DNA of 64,000 bases from Nicotiana tabacum (lineage: Eukaryota > Streptophyta > Magnoliopsida > Solanales > Solanaceae): positions 128,981,518 through 129,045,517 of the forward strand of contig NC_134087.1 in assembly GCF_000715075.1 (NCBI RefSeq), given 5' to 3'. Below, piece after piece: positions 12,045 through 22,082 of the stretch; position 1 is the stretch's first letter; every line of letters begins with the position of its first letter. Both the position numbers and the translations under genes were made by a program. The notes beneath the pieces were generated by a model that had not been told where the DNA came from, did no database searches, and saw nothing but the letters and a program-made list of their open reading frames with translations.

Positions 12045-15000
12045 AATCAAAAGGAAGATACATATTTCAACAAGTAAAAGAAGCAAAGTGAAGAAGGGTA
12101 CAAAGTACCCAGTTAGTGAAGATTATCAATATTTAAAATTCAGGCAGAGAAATACAAGTACTCTGAGTTACTTTCAACAGTAACATAGATATATACAATT
12201 GGCCACACCCATCTCAGTTATGCCCTATGGGAGCTAACAGATTCAGTTTAAGAGAATGATGAGATATCGAGATCCAGCTGGGGTTATAGTAACCCAAAAT
12301 TATTGATGGATTGTTATCATTAGCTAACATTTTCGAAGGATAGTGCAAACATGGTGATAGATCTCTTTGTGAGACACCTAGATGGTGCACTTTAGAATAG
12401 TACATTCAGATATGAGTACTAAAATGTTCAGAAATTTCAAAAGATAGGCAGTGGAATCCTAGAAGGGATAAATATTTACCTTAGTATGACTCCCGTCCCT
12501 AGTAAAAAAAAAGAGAAAGTTAGGCGACCCGAAGAGCTAGTGACATGAAGCAAGGGGAGCGAAAAGTGAAAGAACGTTTTGTTGAAGTTTACAGAATAAA
12601 GTGATAGATAGAAATATTAGCCGGAGAATAAGAGTAAATGAAGTATTATGAGTAAGATATGATAAATGGGTGATAATGGTAAATCATAATATGACAGAAT
12701 GACAAAGTTTAGCCAAGTGAAGTAAAAGACAAGAGGTGATAGGCCTTGAGACAATAAAACTATAAAAGCCATAAAATCATACCCTTATTTCGGAAAATGA
12801 GTTGGTTACTGTGATTACTAGAAGGATAAGTTATACCCACGGAGTAAAATAAATCAGCATGGGCTAGTGAACAAGATAAATTAAACATTAATTAGGGATT
12901 GGAAGATTTGATAATAGTTGGTATAGCGAGAATTTCAGAGTAGCGTTCCGGCAATAATTTAATAGACAACAAAAGAATAACTTTTAAAGTTGATTTAGGA
13001 AAATTCTTCCCTAAAGCAAGCACTGTGAGCAGAGTTAAGCTTAAAGGACTAAGTGTGCCAGTTACACTGGGTGTCACCCTTGTGCATAAGAAATTCAGTT
13101 ATCCCTGGTATATAAGGGTTATCTAAGGCGATTAAGGGTCATTGATGATGTGAAAAAAATGCCAAAGATAAAGTGGTAAAACATCTATAGGTAGATCATC
13201 GTAACACTTAATCTTAGTACTTCCTTAAAGGGGGGAAGATGGTGTGATGTGGTATTAAGTCGGAGTTAAGTAGTTTAGGTAACTATGGAATGGTCAAGCA
13301 AGAATGTGGTAAAAATGCGAAAGGGATGAGGTTGCAATTATTCAGATCTTACAGATATGTCGCGACTCTAGAATATTACGCAAACACGATGCTGGGAGAG
13401 GCAGTATGAGTTCCCGGCCAGGATGTTATTAAAAATAAGTGTGAATGGACACTTGATATATTAGGAGCCAATATGAGAGGTAAGTTAAGATAAAGGACAT
13501 ATCCCAAGAGATATTACACAGAATATAGATACAAGAATAGACAACGAGTAGTTAGTAGTTGATTCTGGAAGAGCCTAATTATGGCTAGAAAAGAGGATAC
13601 ATACAAATCAGTAAATTGTGCAAGATAAACATAGTGAACCCCAACATTGTGAATTAAGTCTTGCAGATATGCTGCTGTAATCTTTGAGAAATATTCGAAT
13701 AAGAGTTGGGGTAATTAAAGGTATCGAATAACTTTTTCAAAAATAAAAGAGAGTGCCATTGGGGAGATAGTCAAAATTTTTAGTTCAGAAGCAACCCTAC
13801 GAGTACAAGGGCACAGAGGTAAGTAACAAGGGATAATTATAGGAGAGAAAGAACATCAAAAATTCCATTAGGTATATGATGTAATAAGCTCGCAGCTTTA
13901 CAAGAGTCAGAGGGTCTCTCCTAAGTACTACAACGAAATACTAGATAAGGAAATAAGGAAGAAGGCTTCAACCTAAGCATAGTAAATAGAAGAAGAAATG
14001 GGTTTGTAACAATAGTCTCACTATAATATTGTATACACTCCATAAGAAGTGGCACCTATCGTGGCTAATTAACTGAAAAAAGTAAATCAAAGGTCATATT
14101 TTAGATCCTATGAGTTATAGGAAATTCCAGTATTCGTGGGTAATAAGATAAGCTAAGTATTCATGCAACAAGTGGAAGAACGACCAGAAAAAGTAATTGC
14201 TTACATTTAAAGACAACTTAGAAGGCACGAAAGGAAATCTTTGATGATAGCAAGTTAAAGGAAGGTTACAAGTAGTATGAATAGATATGTGTAGGTCACA
14301 AGCTAAAGTATCGTAGAGAGACAAAGTTTTAGATAGATAGGAGTAAGGATAAGAAAAACTTAGTAAGAAGGTGACGAGAATAGGTAAGTTCTCAAGATTA
14401 AACCCATCAAAACAAGAGAGCTGATGGTTTTCTTGAGTTGTAGAAAGCTCGATACATCCTGAATGAACTCAAAGGATTCTAAGACTAGGAGCAATTAGAA
14501 TAGATGAAATGCTTTCCCTGGTAGTAGAATACGGCTGTAATGATGATAGATAAGAGGATGAAGTTTAGGCCTTTGATTAAGTAATGAATTTAAGAGAAGG
14601 GATCTCATGAATTTCATGGGATTAAAATACCCCCATAAGACTTATCACATTGGGATGCCATGAAATATGGTTATTGAAGTACAGTAACATCCCTAGTTGG
14701 ATCGGGACAATCACTTCAAATGTCATGATGCAATGTGAGCCCTAATGACATTGTATTACGTAAGATATTTCAAGTTATAAGTGGTAGATTATGGATCAAC
14801 ATTAAGGTGAATCAATAGTACATGGATAAAAGTTACAAAGTAAGAGATGAGATTAGGCTGTCATTATTAATATTAATGGTAACGAGGAAGCACTAAAAGA
14901 CTTAGATTTATATATATAGGATAAACAGTGAGAAAGTAACCTGGAGTTGGGTAGTAGACATCAGTAATAATAAACGGAAGTAAGAGTTATGGTATAATAT

Positions 15001-15473
15001 GACCTACGAAGTTGTAGTAAAGTCACAAGCATAGATAACCGAGGCTATGAAACAAGATATGGCGATAGTCGTAAGTTTGGCAAAGTACTGAGCGAAGAAC
15101 TTCAGTACACCTATAGATTCCTAGAGAGACAATTGTCATAGTTCAATATATGTTCACAAAGTAAGGCCTAGAATTGGCTAAAAGCTGGAGGAAAAAAGAG
15201 AGAAGAGTTGCATAGGTGCACATACAAGATTAAAGTTGTATATGCTGCATGACATAAGGTAGCAACAGTTACGATATTGGAAGAATCCCGATCATAAGTC
15301 GTGGTATGAGAAAGAGGCCTAAAGGGGGAAAAGCCCTGGACGTTGGATTCATTCACATAATAGTTGCCTATATGGAAAGGAAAATATTAAATTATTCATA
15401 AGAGCTATAGGTTATGAGACTGATAAGCGCATCAGTCAACATTCGAGGACGAATGTTCCAAAGGGGGGAATGA
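12045..15473 (+). other. Element A internal region, non-coding, ending in polypurine tract
   Basis: Continuation of the leader interrupted at 2381. It contains no open frame with retroelement motifs; the longest are under 70 codons. It ends with the block ATTCGAGGACGAATGTTCC, typical of this Gypsy group, then the purine tract AAAGGGGGGAA at 15460-15470. About 560 bp at 13887-14448 has no counterpart in B. Confidence 0.75.
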
Positions 15474-16355
15474 TATTACACCCCATCTTTTCGTATGTGA
15501 GAGTACATCGTAAGTCAATTAAAAGCTCAAAAATGAGATCATCTTTGAATATACTTAAGGAAGTCAATCATGCTACTTTGGAGGATAAAAATCTTTAAGA
15601 TCATGGATAACAAGTACGAAGAGGTTTGAAAGGCTTAGAATCTAAACAAATTGAAGAAACTAAGAGTCGAATGTCGACAAGTTGGGAATGTTATAACATA
15701 TACTTTTAGGGTTATACTAGGGTTCATAAAATAATAAGGAGGTTATTTTATGAGTTATTATAGTCGTGTGATAGTCGTGTATTATGTTTTGAAGTCAAGC
15801 GAGTTGTGGAGCAAAAGTTGTCAAAGGTCATCATAAGTTATATTCATAAATGTGCTGAAAATTATGTCAAATGTAGCTGAGCTTTTCTCCCAATATACTT
15901 AGAATTACGGGATGATCCACCTACAAAATTGAAGATCTATGAGTCTAGTTTCTAATTCATTAAACTGTTTGTCAATATAACATCGGTGTAGAGAGGTTTT
16001 CTCATTTTTGCGAGACTGAGATTTGTTCATTTTTCGACCTCATTTCATGCTCACACTCTCCAAACCCTCCCAAGAAGTTCCCCAAAGGATCTAAACAAAT
16101 TCCAAAAAATTTCACCATAATCCAACATCAAAGTTAGCCAAAGGTGAAGAATAACCCCTCTATGGTATTGTGATGTGAATAAGGATAATGGTGAGCTATG
16201 TTAAGCTTGGGGTTCAAATTTTATCTACTGCCTAAGGATATTTAACATCATTTTGATGGTGTTTAAGGTTAATTACATGTTGGTTGTGGTGTTGGAGTGA
16301 AATATTACAAGATAGCCCTTGAAAGGGGAAGAGATATTGTTATCTTATATATATA
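15474..16355 (+). repeat. 3' LTR of element A, first part
   Basis: Begins TATTACACCCC directly after the polypurine tract and TGA. The expected TG terminus has become TA. From about 16264 it matches the window start. It breaks in a TA-rich run at about 16346-16356, where element C is inserted, and resumes at 41100. Confidence 0.8.
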
Positions 16356-17187
16356 TACATTAACCACCCGACCGATTATTTTGAGCATTTACACTTCACT
16401 CGGTAGTTTGAGGGCATGAGTAGCTCCACATGATGTATTATGGTTTATGTGAATCGTCGGTTTTGGCTTTCAGGTTATTCAGAATTGATTGGAAGAATGA
16501 ATTTCATGGTTTAAGTATTAAGTTGGAAGAGTTGACCAAGTTTGACTTTTTAGCATTTGACCTCAAATTTGAGTTTTGATGGTTCTGTTAGGTCCGGATG
16601 GTGATTTTGGACTCGGGTGTATGCCCAGATTTGTATTTGGATATTTCTACAAGGATTCAACACTAATTGGTGAAAGTTGAAAATTTGAAGGTTTTGAAAG
16701 TTGAAAATTTGAAGGTTTGGAAAGTTCATAAGTTTGACCAGAAGTTGACTTTGAGGATAACAGATTTAGATTGTTGTTTTGGAAATTGGAATAACTTCGT
16801 TATATCATTTGGGACTTGTGTGAAAAATTTGGGTTTATTCCGGGTTGATTTGATACGTTTCGGTGTGAGTGTTGGAAATTTGAAGTTTAAAGTTCCTTAA
16901 GTTTGAATTGATGTGCGATCCGTCGTTTCGATATTTTTATGTGTCATTTGAGGCCTTGATTAGGTCCATATTATTTTATGGGACTTATTGGTATATTCAG
17001 ACGGGGTCCCAAGGGGCTCGGGTAAGTTTCAGACGATATTGGAATCATTTCGTCGCATGTTGAATTTGTTTTGCTAAGCTGCTGGTTCTAGTGTTCCGCA
17101 CTTGTGACTGGTTTGCACAGGTGCGATGGCCGCATAATCAAGCCCACACGTGCAAAAGTAAGAATGCACTGCTGGGCAGGAGTCCAC
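16356..17187 (+). mobile_element. Element C: candidate solo LTR, left part
   Basis: Unrelated sequence starts in the TA run near 16356 with CATTAACCACCCGACCG and continues to the insertion point of element D. With 38985-41099 it makes about 2.9 kb ending GGGTCATGACA, the kind of terminus seen in solanaceous Gypsy LTRs. No primer site, polypurine tract or second copy is present, so a solo LTR left by recombination is the simplest reading. The exact left edge and any duplication are hidden by the microsatellite. The small open frame 16667-16900 is not convincing. Confidence 0.6.
17183..17187 (+). repeat. Target-site duplication of element D, left copy (TCCAC)
   Basis: Precedes TGTGAGCACG at 17188 and is repeated at 38985-38989 after the 3' LTR end. 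Element C reads continuously across the two copies. Confidence 0.95.
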
Positions 17188-17622
17188 TGTGAGCACGTGA
17201 TTTTTTCCCTATATAAATTACTCCCATAAATTCAAAACAAAATAATTTCTTTTCATTATTTGCAATTTTTGTGGATTTTGTGGCATTTTCTGATAATTGT
17301 TTGCATTTGTCTGTGCAAGTTAGGGTAAATGATATTTTAAGTTTTTAATATAATATGGTAGGCTAATTTTTAAAAGTTAGTTTCAAATTTATTTTGATTT
17401 GAGAAAAAAGAAAAGAAAGAAAGAACTCTGATTTTTGGGCCAATTCAAACAATTTCCCTAGGCCCAAAATCAAATAACCACATACCCGCCCATTCCAGGC
17501 CCAGACCCGTGTCCCCAACCCGGTCCGTCTCACCTGAACCAAACGACGTCGTTTCCTCGGCCCCCGATCTGACTCATTGATCCCTGTAAATCCAACGACT
17601 CAGAACTGACCCTCTTCCCCCA

Positions 17623-17628
17623 TATAAA
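17623..17628 (+). promoter_or_regulatory. TATA box of the D 5' LTR promoter
   Basis: TATAAA in the context CCCCCATATAAATC, followed about 30 bases later by a CT-rich stretch (17640-17690) like a plant transcription start region. It is preserved in the 3' LTR at 35689-35694. The start site itself is inferred. Confidence 0.65.
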
Positions 17629-18153
17629 TCTATCCTAACAGCCCCTACCCCCCATCTCGTCTCTCATCTCCCTCAAACCCTCAGAGACCCCAATCAATGC
17701 CACCTCGAACCACCATGAGCCGCTTGCCAGAAATTGCCTCCGCCGTCGGCGTTGCTCCGATTAACCCCATTTTACACCATCGATTCTTCTCCTTCACCTC
17801 TTTCCAAATCATCAAATCCCCACTCTCGAATCCCAGCCCAGCCTCTCGAATTTTCAATCGAAAGTTAGACAAAAACCTAACTTCTCCCAAATCCCTCCAA
17901 ACTAACACCCTGAAACCCCCACGACCCCCTCTTTCAAAATCTCTAACCCATATCCCTCGAATCCCTCCCAAATCCGTCAAATCTTGGATCTAAGGACAGA
18001 GTTCAAACCCCTAAGAAGACAAATCATTTTCATTTACGATTCTGTGGCTTGCATGACCGCAGGCGTCCGAAGTCGTAAGATTTTCGAGTCTAATTCGACT
18101 AACACTGATTGTGTTAAGTCAGGAAGTCAAGCGTTGGGGTCGAGTTGTAATCG

Positions 18154-19258
18154 GTAAGCTTTCTTTGTTTTTTTCCTCTCGTGTCCGTTTTGATTCATGT
18201 CCTACTCTCCTTCTTTTTCTTTTTCTCATTTTTCTTGAGGTAGGCTGATTCGAGCAAGGTTCCGAATGGCGTTAAATTTTGTGTTCGTGTTTCTTGTCAA
18301 GGTTTAGAGGTCCATTTGTCGATTTTCTATCAACAATATGCTTGAGCGTTTGTTTTTGCTCTTGATTTAGTCTCCTAAGTTAATATATTTAGGCCGTCTC
18401 TTTTTAATAATCTAATTCACTTTTTGCTTATTCTTGTAGCTAGTCAGTCTCGTAGTTAAAACCTTCCATTTTCAAATAAGTGTTTACTTTCTGCTCTTGG
18501 TAGATTTAGAGTCTAGATTGTATTTGGGCCTGAGGTTTCATGCCTTTAGGTTCAGGCTCATGTTCTGGGTTGGGTCTTGAGTGAATTCAGCCTAGGGTCA
18601 GTTTGTCCCATACCCATCTGGGTTACTTATAAATAACAGGGGTCTTAAAGGGTTATGTAGGGAAATTGGTATAGGGAATCTCATTGTAACAGAAAAGGAA
18701 GCTTATAGGAAGCTAGGGAGGGGGCTGTTTTGAAACTCTGATATTTGAACTGAGGGTAGTTAAGCAAAAACAAAAACTGGCTAGTGATCTCTAAGCTAAA
18801 AGCAAATTTGAAAAGGGGTTAAAGGGTAAAACTAAAATCTGAAAGGTTGCCCTATTGGCTTGCCAATAAAGGCACATTTTCTTGCATTGAAAGGCAGACC
18901 CAAGAGACCTAAGAGATAAAAAATCAGAGAAAATAGGACGGCTGAGTTTTTTTTTTCAAAAACACTATTCCATTGGTTTTTCTTTTCTTAAATTGCTAAA
19001 TATTTTGGATCCCTAGAGCAATCTTTGATGTAAATGGGGTTGAAGATGGTTAATTGAGTCTTTGGAAGCTGATTTTGAGCTCGATTTGTGTTTGGAATGC
19101 TATTTTGATTTGAGTTTGAGATTTGAAATTGAATCTGGGTATGTGTGGATTTGGCTTGGGGATGAAACTGATTTCATTCAATTAACACTGTTGCTTTGTT
19201 GCTGATAATCGTTTGTTGTTGCTGACCTTGCATTATTCTATTTCTTTCTGCTTTCCAG
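18154..19258 (+). other. Candidate spliceosomal intron inside the D LTR
   Basis: The donor is G|GTAAGCTTTC at 18154 and the acceptor is TTTCTGCTTTCCAG ending at 19258, preceded by a pyrimidine tract and a branch-point-like GCTGAC (A at 19225, 33 nt upstream). The 3' LTR keeps all three: donor at 36221, branch point, and acceptor ending at 37319. It lies downstream of the TATA box, so it would sit in the transcript leader. Splicing has not been shown. Confidence 0.5.
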
Positions 19259-20650
19259 GTACTTCTTAGACCCATGAATGTATGACCTTTGAGTTTGAAG
19301 TCATAGAATCAATTGGAAGCTCAAGATGTGCACTAGTTTCTTGATAGCAAATACTAGTTGTGTTTCTCTGAAGAATTCTGTATTAATTTAGTGCATCTGT
19401 ATGCTATCGTTTTCATGTATGCTGTTGAGAGTTGCTATGAGTTTGCTTACATTTTATGTTGGATGGATTTGCAAGGAAAACACCTTCTGCCTATTTTTTT
19501 AGATGTATTTAGTTTTAAAGTTGATCAATGCTTAGTATGATCTGTATTCTTTCATGTGGTTACTCTACAAATTTGGTCCTAGTTATGTTTCTTTTCCAGC
19601 TCTTAAATTATCCTTGTATTTCCTGAAGGTCTAGATTGTGTATGGTTAAAAGGACCGAACGTTTTGCTCCTAAAGCTGATGTTTTAAGGCTGTCATTTTA
19701 ATCAATGCAAATCTGTTGATCTCTAGTGTAATTGAGTGTATGTCTTTGGTTGAAAACAAGGTATGCTTGGTTAAATATGTAAAGGTCTTGGTATAAGCCT
19801 AAATTAGATGGTTATGGATCGTTGTAGTGGGAATCTAAAATTAAAACAAGCCTTTTTTGTGTGTTGCTAAGTTTGATGATTCATATTTACATTGCCAGTA
19901 TGATTTCATATCAGCCAAAGCCAAAGTTTTTTTTTAAATTAACTTGAAGTCATCTGAGTTGGGTGGGTTATGCATCGAGTTCATTTTGGGAATGTTGAAT
20001 CAAGCCATAGGATCAGTGTCATTTGGGCCAAATGGTCATTGGGCAGGTAAATGCATAGTGGGCTCCGAATTGGTTCTATTAAATGCTGGAATTGGACTTC
20101 AGTTGTTGATCCTGCAATTGGGTTTGCTCGTTTTGTGTTGTCCAATTAATTAGTCACAGTAATTCCGTGATGTGGTCGTGATATGACTTCAAATTAGTTT
20201 TGGATATGCATATTCGTAGTTCACTTAGTTAAATGCTATTACCTTTTAAAAGGGATTTGAGGCGCGCTGTGCCAAATAAAATCTCAAATGTGTGGCCCTC
20301 ATTTAACTATTTCTTTTAAAATTCTTATGATTCGAGGCGTGCCATTTAGCAAATTTTTCATGGCCCTCACAAAGTTAAAAACGCGTAGTTGCTTTAGGTG
20401 CATTATTTTATTAATATTACCTTCCTAAACTTGGGTGTGCATTTCATGTGACCCAAATCCAAATCTTAACAACGTTGAATAAAATGTGTTTCGGATTGTG
20501 GGTGCATTTCATGTGGCGCGGTCCAAAGACATATTTTAGATGGAGTTGAAATCTTCCTTAAAATAATTAAAAGTGGTTTAAAGTTAAAAATGCACATAGG
20601 TTTGAAATTTGTACTAAAATCAGGTAATTGAGCCGAATATAACAGTTGAG

Positions 20651-20712
20651 CGATCGTGCTAGAACCATGGAACTCGGGAATGCCTAACACCTTCTCCTGG
20701 GTTAACAGAATT
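20651..20712 (+). other. Paired hairpin region near the LTR 3' end (R/U5-like)
   Basis: This corresponds to F 53321-53380 and D 3' LTR 38715-38765. In F, CCGTG pairs with CACGG (53327-53331 and 53339-53343) and CTCGGGA pairs with TCCCGGG (53346-53352 and 53368-53374). In the D 3' LTR the second stem reads CTCGAGA/TCTCGGG, a compensated change. The copy here carries unpaired transitions and looks decayed. Confidence 0.5.
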
Positions 20713-20927
20713 TCTTACTCGGATTTCTGGTTCACGGACTTTTAAACAAAGTCATGTTTTTCCTCGATTCGGGATTTGACATCGGTGACTTGGAACACCA
20801 TAAATCTCCCAAGTGGCGACTCTGAATTTATAAATAAATAAATCCCGTTTCGATTGTCCTTTAATTTGAAAAACTCCCTCATCTACTCCCCTCCGGGGGT
20901 GTAGGTAAAAAGGAGGTGTGACATATC

Positions 20928-20964
20928 TGGCGACTCTGCTGGGGATTGAACCCAGAATCTCTGG
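20928..20964 (+). other. Primer-binding site of D, complementary to tRNA-Arg, unusually long
   Basis: Starts TGGCGACTCTGCTGGGGA four bases after the LTR. This is the complement of the 3' end of plant tRNA-Arg(ACG) with its CCA, as I remember that tRNA. The match continues for 37 nt through GAACCCAGAATCTCTGG with one C-to-T difference, reaching the 3' strand of the anticodon stem. F (53590) and E (43448) have related sites. The tRNA comparison is from memory; the 18-nt core is the secure part. Confidence 0.8.
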
Positions 20965-21695
20965 GTCAGGGTTCAAGAATTCGAGCTTAGTATAATTGTT
21001 ATAGTTGGCTTTATCCATTATCTAATTTTGTTACATAATTTGGGCTTAATGTGCTAATTGATTGCTTTTACCACTTTGATATTCCGTGAACTGTATATAA
21101 ACTGTTGCGAAATCCCTTTTCTCTCTGAGTCTTCTAAATCATGAAGAAGTGTGCACCTCGTGTGACTTCTTTTCTGTTAGAGTCATATCCCAAATTTAAA
21201 ACGAGGTTCGGACAAGTTGCAAAGCCAGCGAAGCTTCTGTATTCCCGGTACGCTGCCCCCCCCCCCCTCGGCTTGAGCTGTCCGCTCGGGTAAGCCAGGT
21301 CTAGAACAATAAACCCCAGGATTTAAACTTAGAAAAACACAGCTTCATGCCAGATCCCTAGTAGGAACGCTTGTTTGCATCATGTGCATTTGACTTAGGA
21401 GACTCAACACAGGGGTTGGGTCTGTCTAAGACAAGTATACCAAAAATGAAAAGACCATCCTGATGCATCTTACTTGCTACTTGTGCATTTATTTGCTTCG
21501 GACTTGCATGCCGACCGGCTTATGAATATTGAGAAAAGTCGAGAAAGGGAAATTGCATTGTAGAAGGTTAAGAGAGTTAATCACCTGTGTTGAGAAAAAC
21601 CAATGTCCAAATAGCACTGAAACTCTACCGAATTTTGAGGAAAACGAAGTGAAATAAAAAAAAGTTTTGTTTTCAAAAATAGTTTCTTTTATTTG

Positions 21696-21762
21696 CCCGA
21701 ACTACGCTAGTTTGATTCTCACAGGGTATGAGATACGTAGGCAAACCCCATCGGGTCCAACT
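21696..21762 (+). ncRNA. Tat/Ogre structured RNA module, D copy 1 (before ORF1)
   Basis: Outer stem CTACG 21702-21706 with CGTAG 21736-21740. Inner hairpin TCTCA 21717-21721 with TGAGA 21729-21733. Possible third helix AGTT 21709-21712 with AACT 21759-21762, crossing the outer stem. Its partner copy is F 55195-55261. Confidence 0.6.
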
Positions 21763-22082
21763 TCCTTTTGCAAAAATAGCCCAAAAAGAACAAATTTTTT
21801 ATGTTTATTGCAAAATAAGTAAGGTGATGCCATTCTTCTCAAAAATAGCCGAATGTCCCTCAAAAGGGCGCCGGAAGGCTATTTTTACAAGAACAGCCAC
21901 CTTTAGTCGGTTTTAAAAGTTTTGGCTGGTAACCAACATAGCCTTAAAATCTTCGTTTTCAAAGTGCTGAAAGGCCGTATTGGCAATGCCGGATATTTTT
22001 GTGAAAATTTTGAAAAAAAATGGTCATTTCTCTTAAGTCAAAATGAGTCATAGTTTCCTCTTAATTAAAATCACTTTAATAA

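Larger units (their letters stand above)
17188..20923 (+). repeat. 5' LTR of element D
   Basis: Starts TGTGAGCACGTG and ends GGTGTGACA. Relative to the 3' LTR it lacks about 197 bp (the part at 35187-35383). It carries a TATAAA box at 17623-17628 followed by a pyrimidine-rich leader and then a candidate intron (18154-19258). Near its 3' end are two hairpins shared with the F LTR. The short open frames inside are discussed under findings and rejections. Confidence 0.93.
20924..22082 (+). other. Leader (5' untranslated region) of element D
   Basis: Contains the primer site, a hairpin AAGAAGT/ACTTCTT at 21144-21171 that is conserved in F, a block at 21208-21320 that is strongly similar to F 53850-53960, a C homopolymer at about 21255-21267, and a GTAAG donor-like word at 21290 that is also present in F at 53935. 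It also contains RNA module copy 1 (21696-21762) and a unit with ACGCCGGAAGGCT-like sequence at about 21845-22000 that is duplicated in F. Confidence 0.75.

Noticed and set aside
17681..17993. Frames of about 98 codons on both strands of the D LTR leader
   Set aside because: The + frame sits after the TATA box and is interesting as a leader, but its ATG is ACG in the 3' LTR and a shift separates the copies. The minus frame is a shadow. Not called as a gene.
20928..20964. Partial tRNA-Arg gene on the minus strand
   Set aside because: Only the 3' half is represented and it lies exactly where the primer-binding site must be.
21696..21762. Known self-cleaving ribozyme (hammerhead, twister, HDV-like) as identity of the RNA module
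   Set aside because: CTGATT resembles part of a hammerhead core, but the GAAA box and the cleavage-site context are missing, and the stem arrangement does not fit the other classes as I know them.
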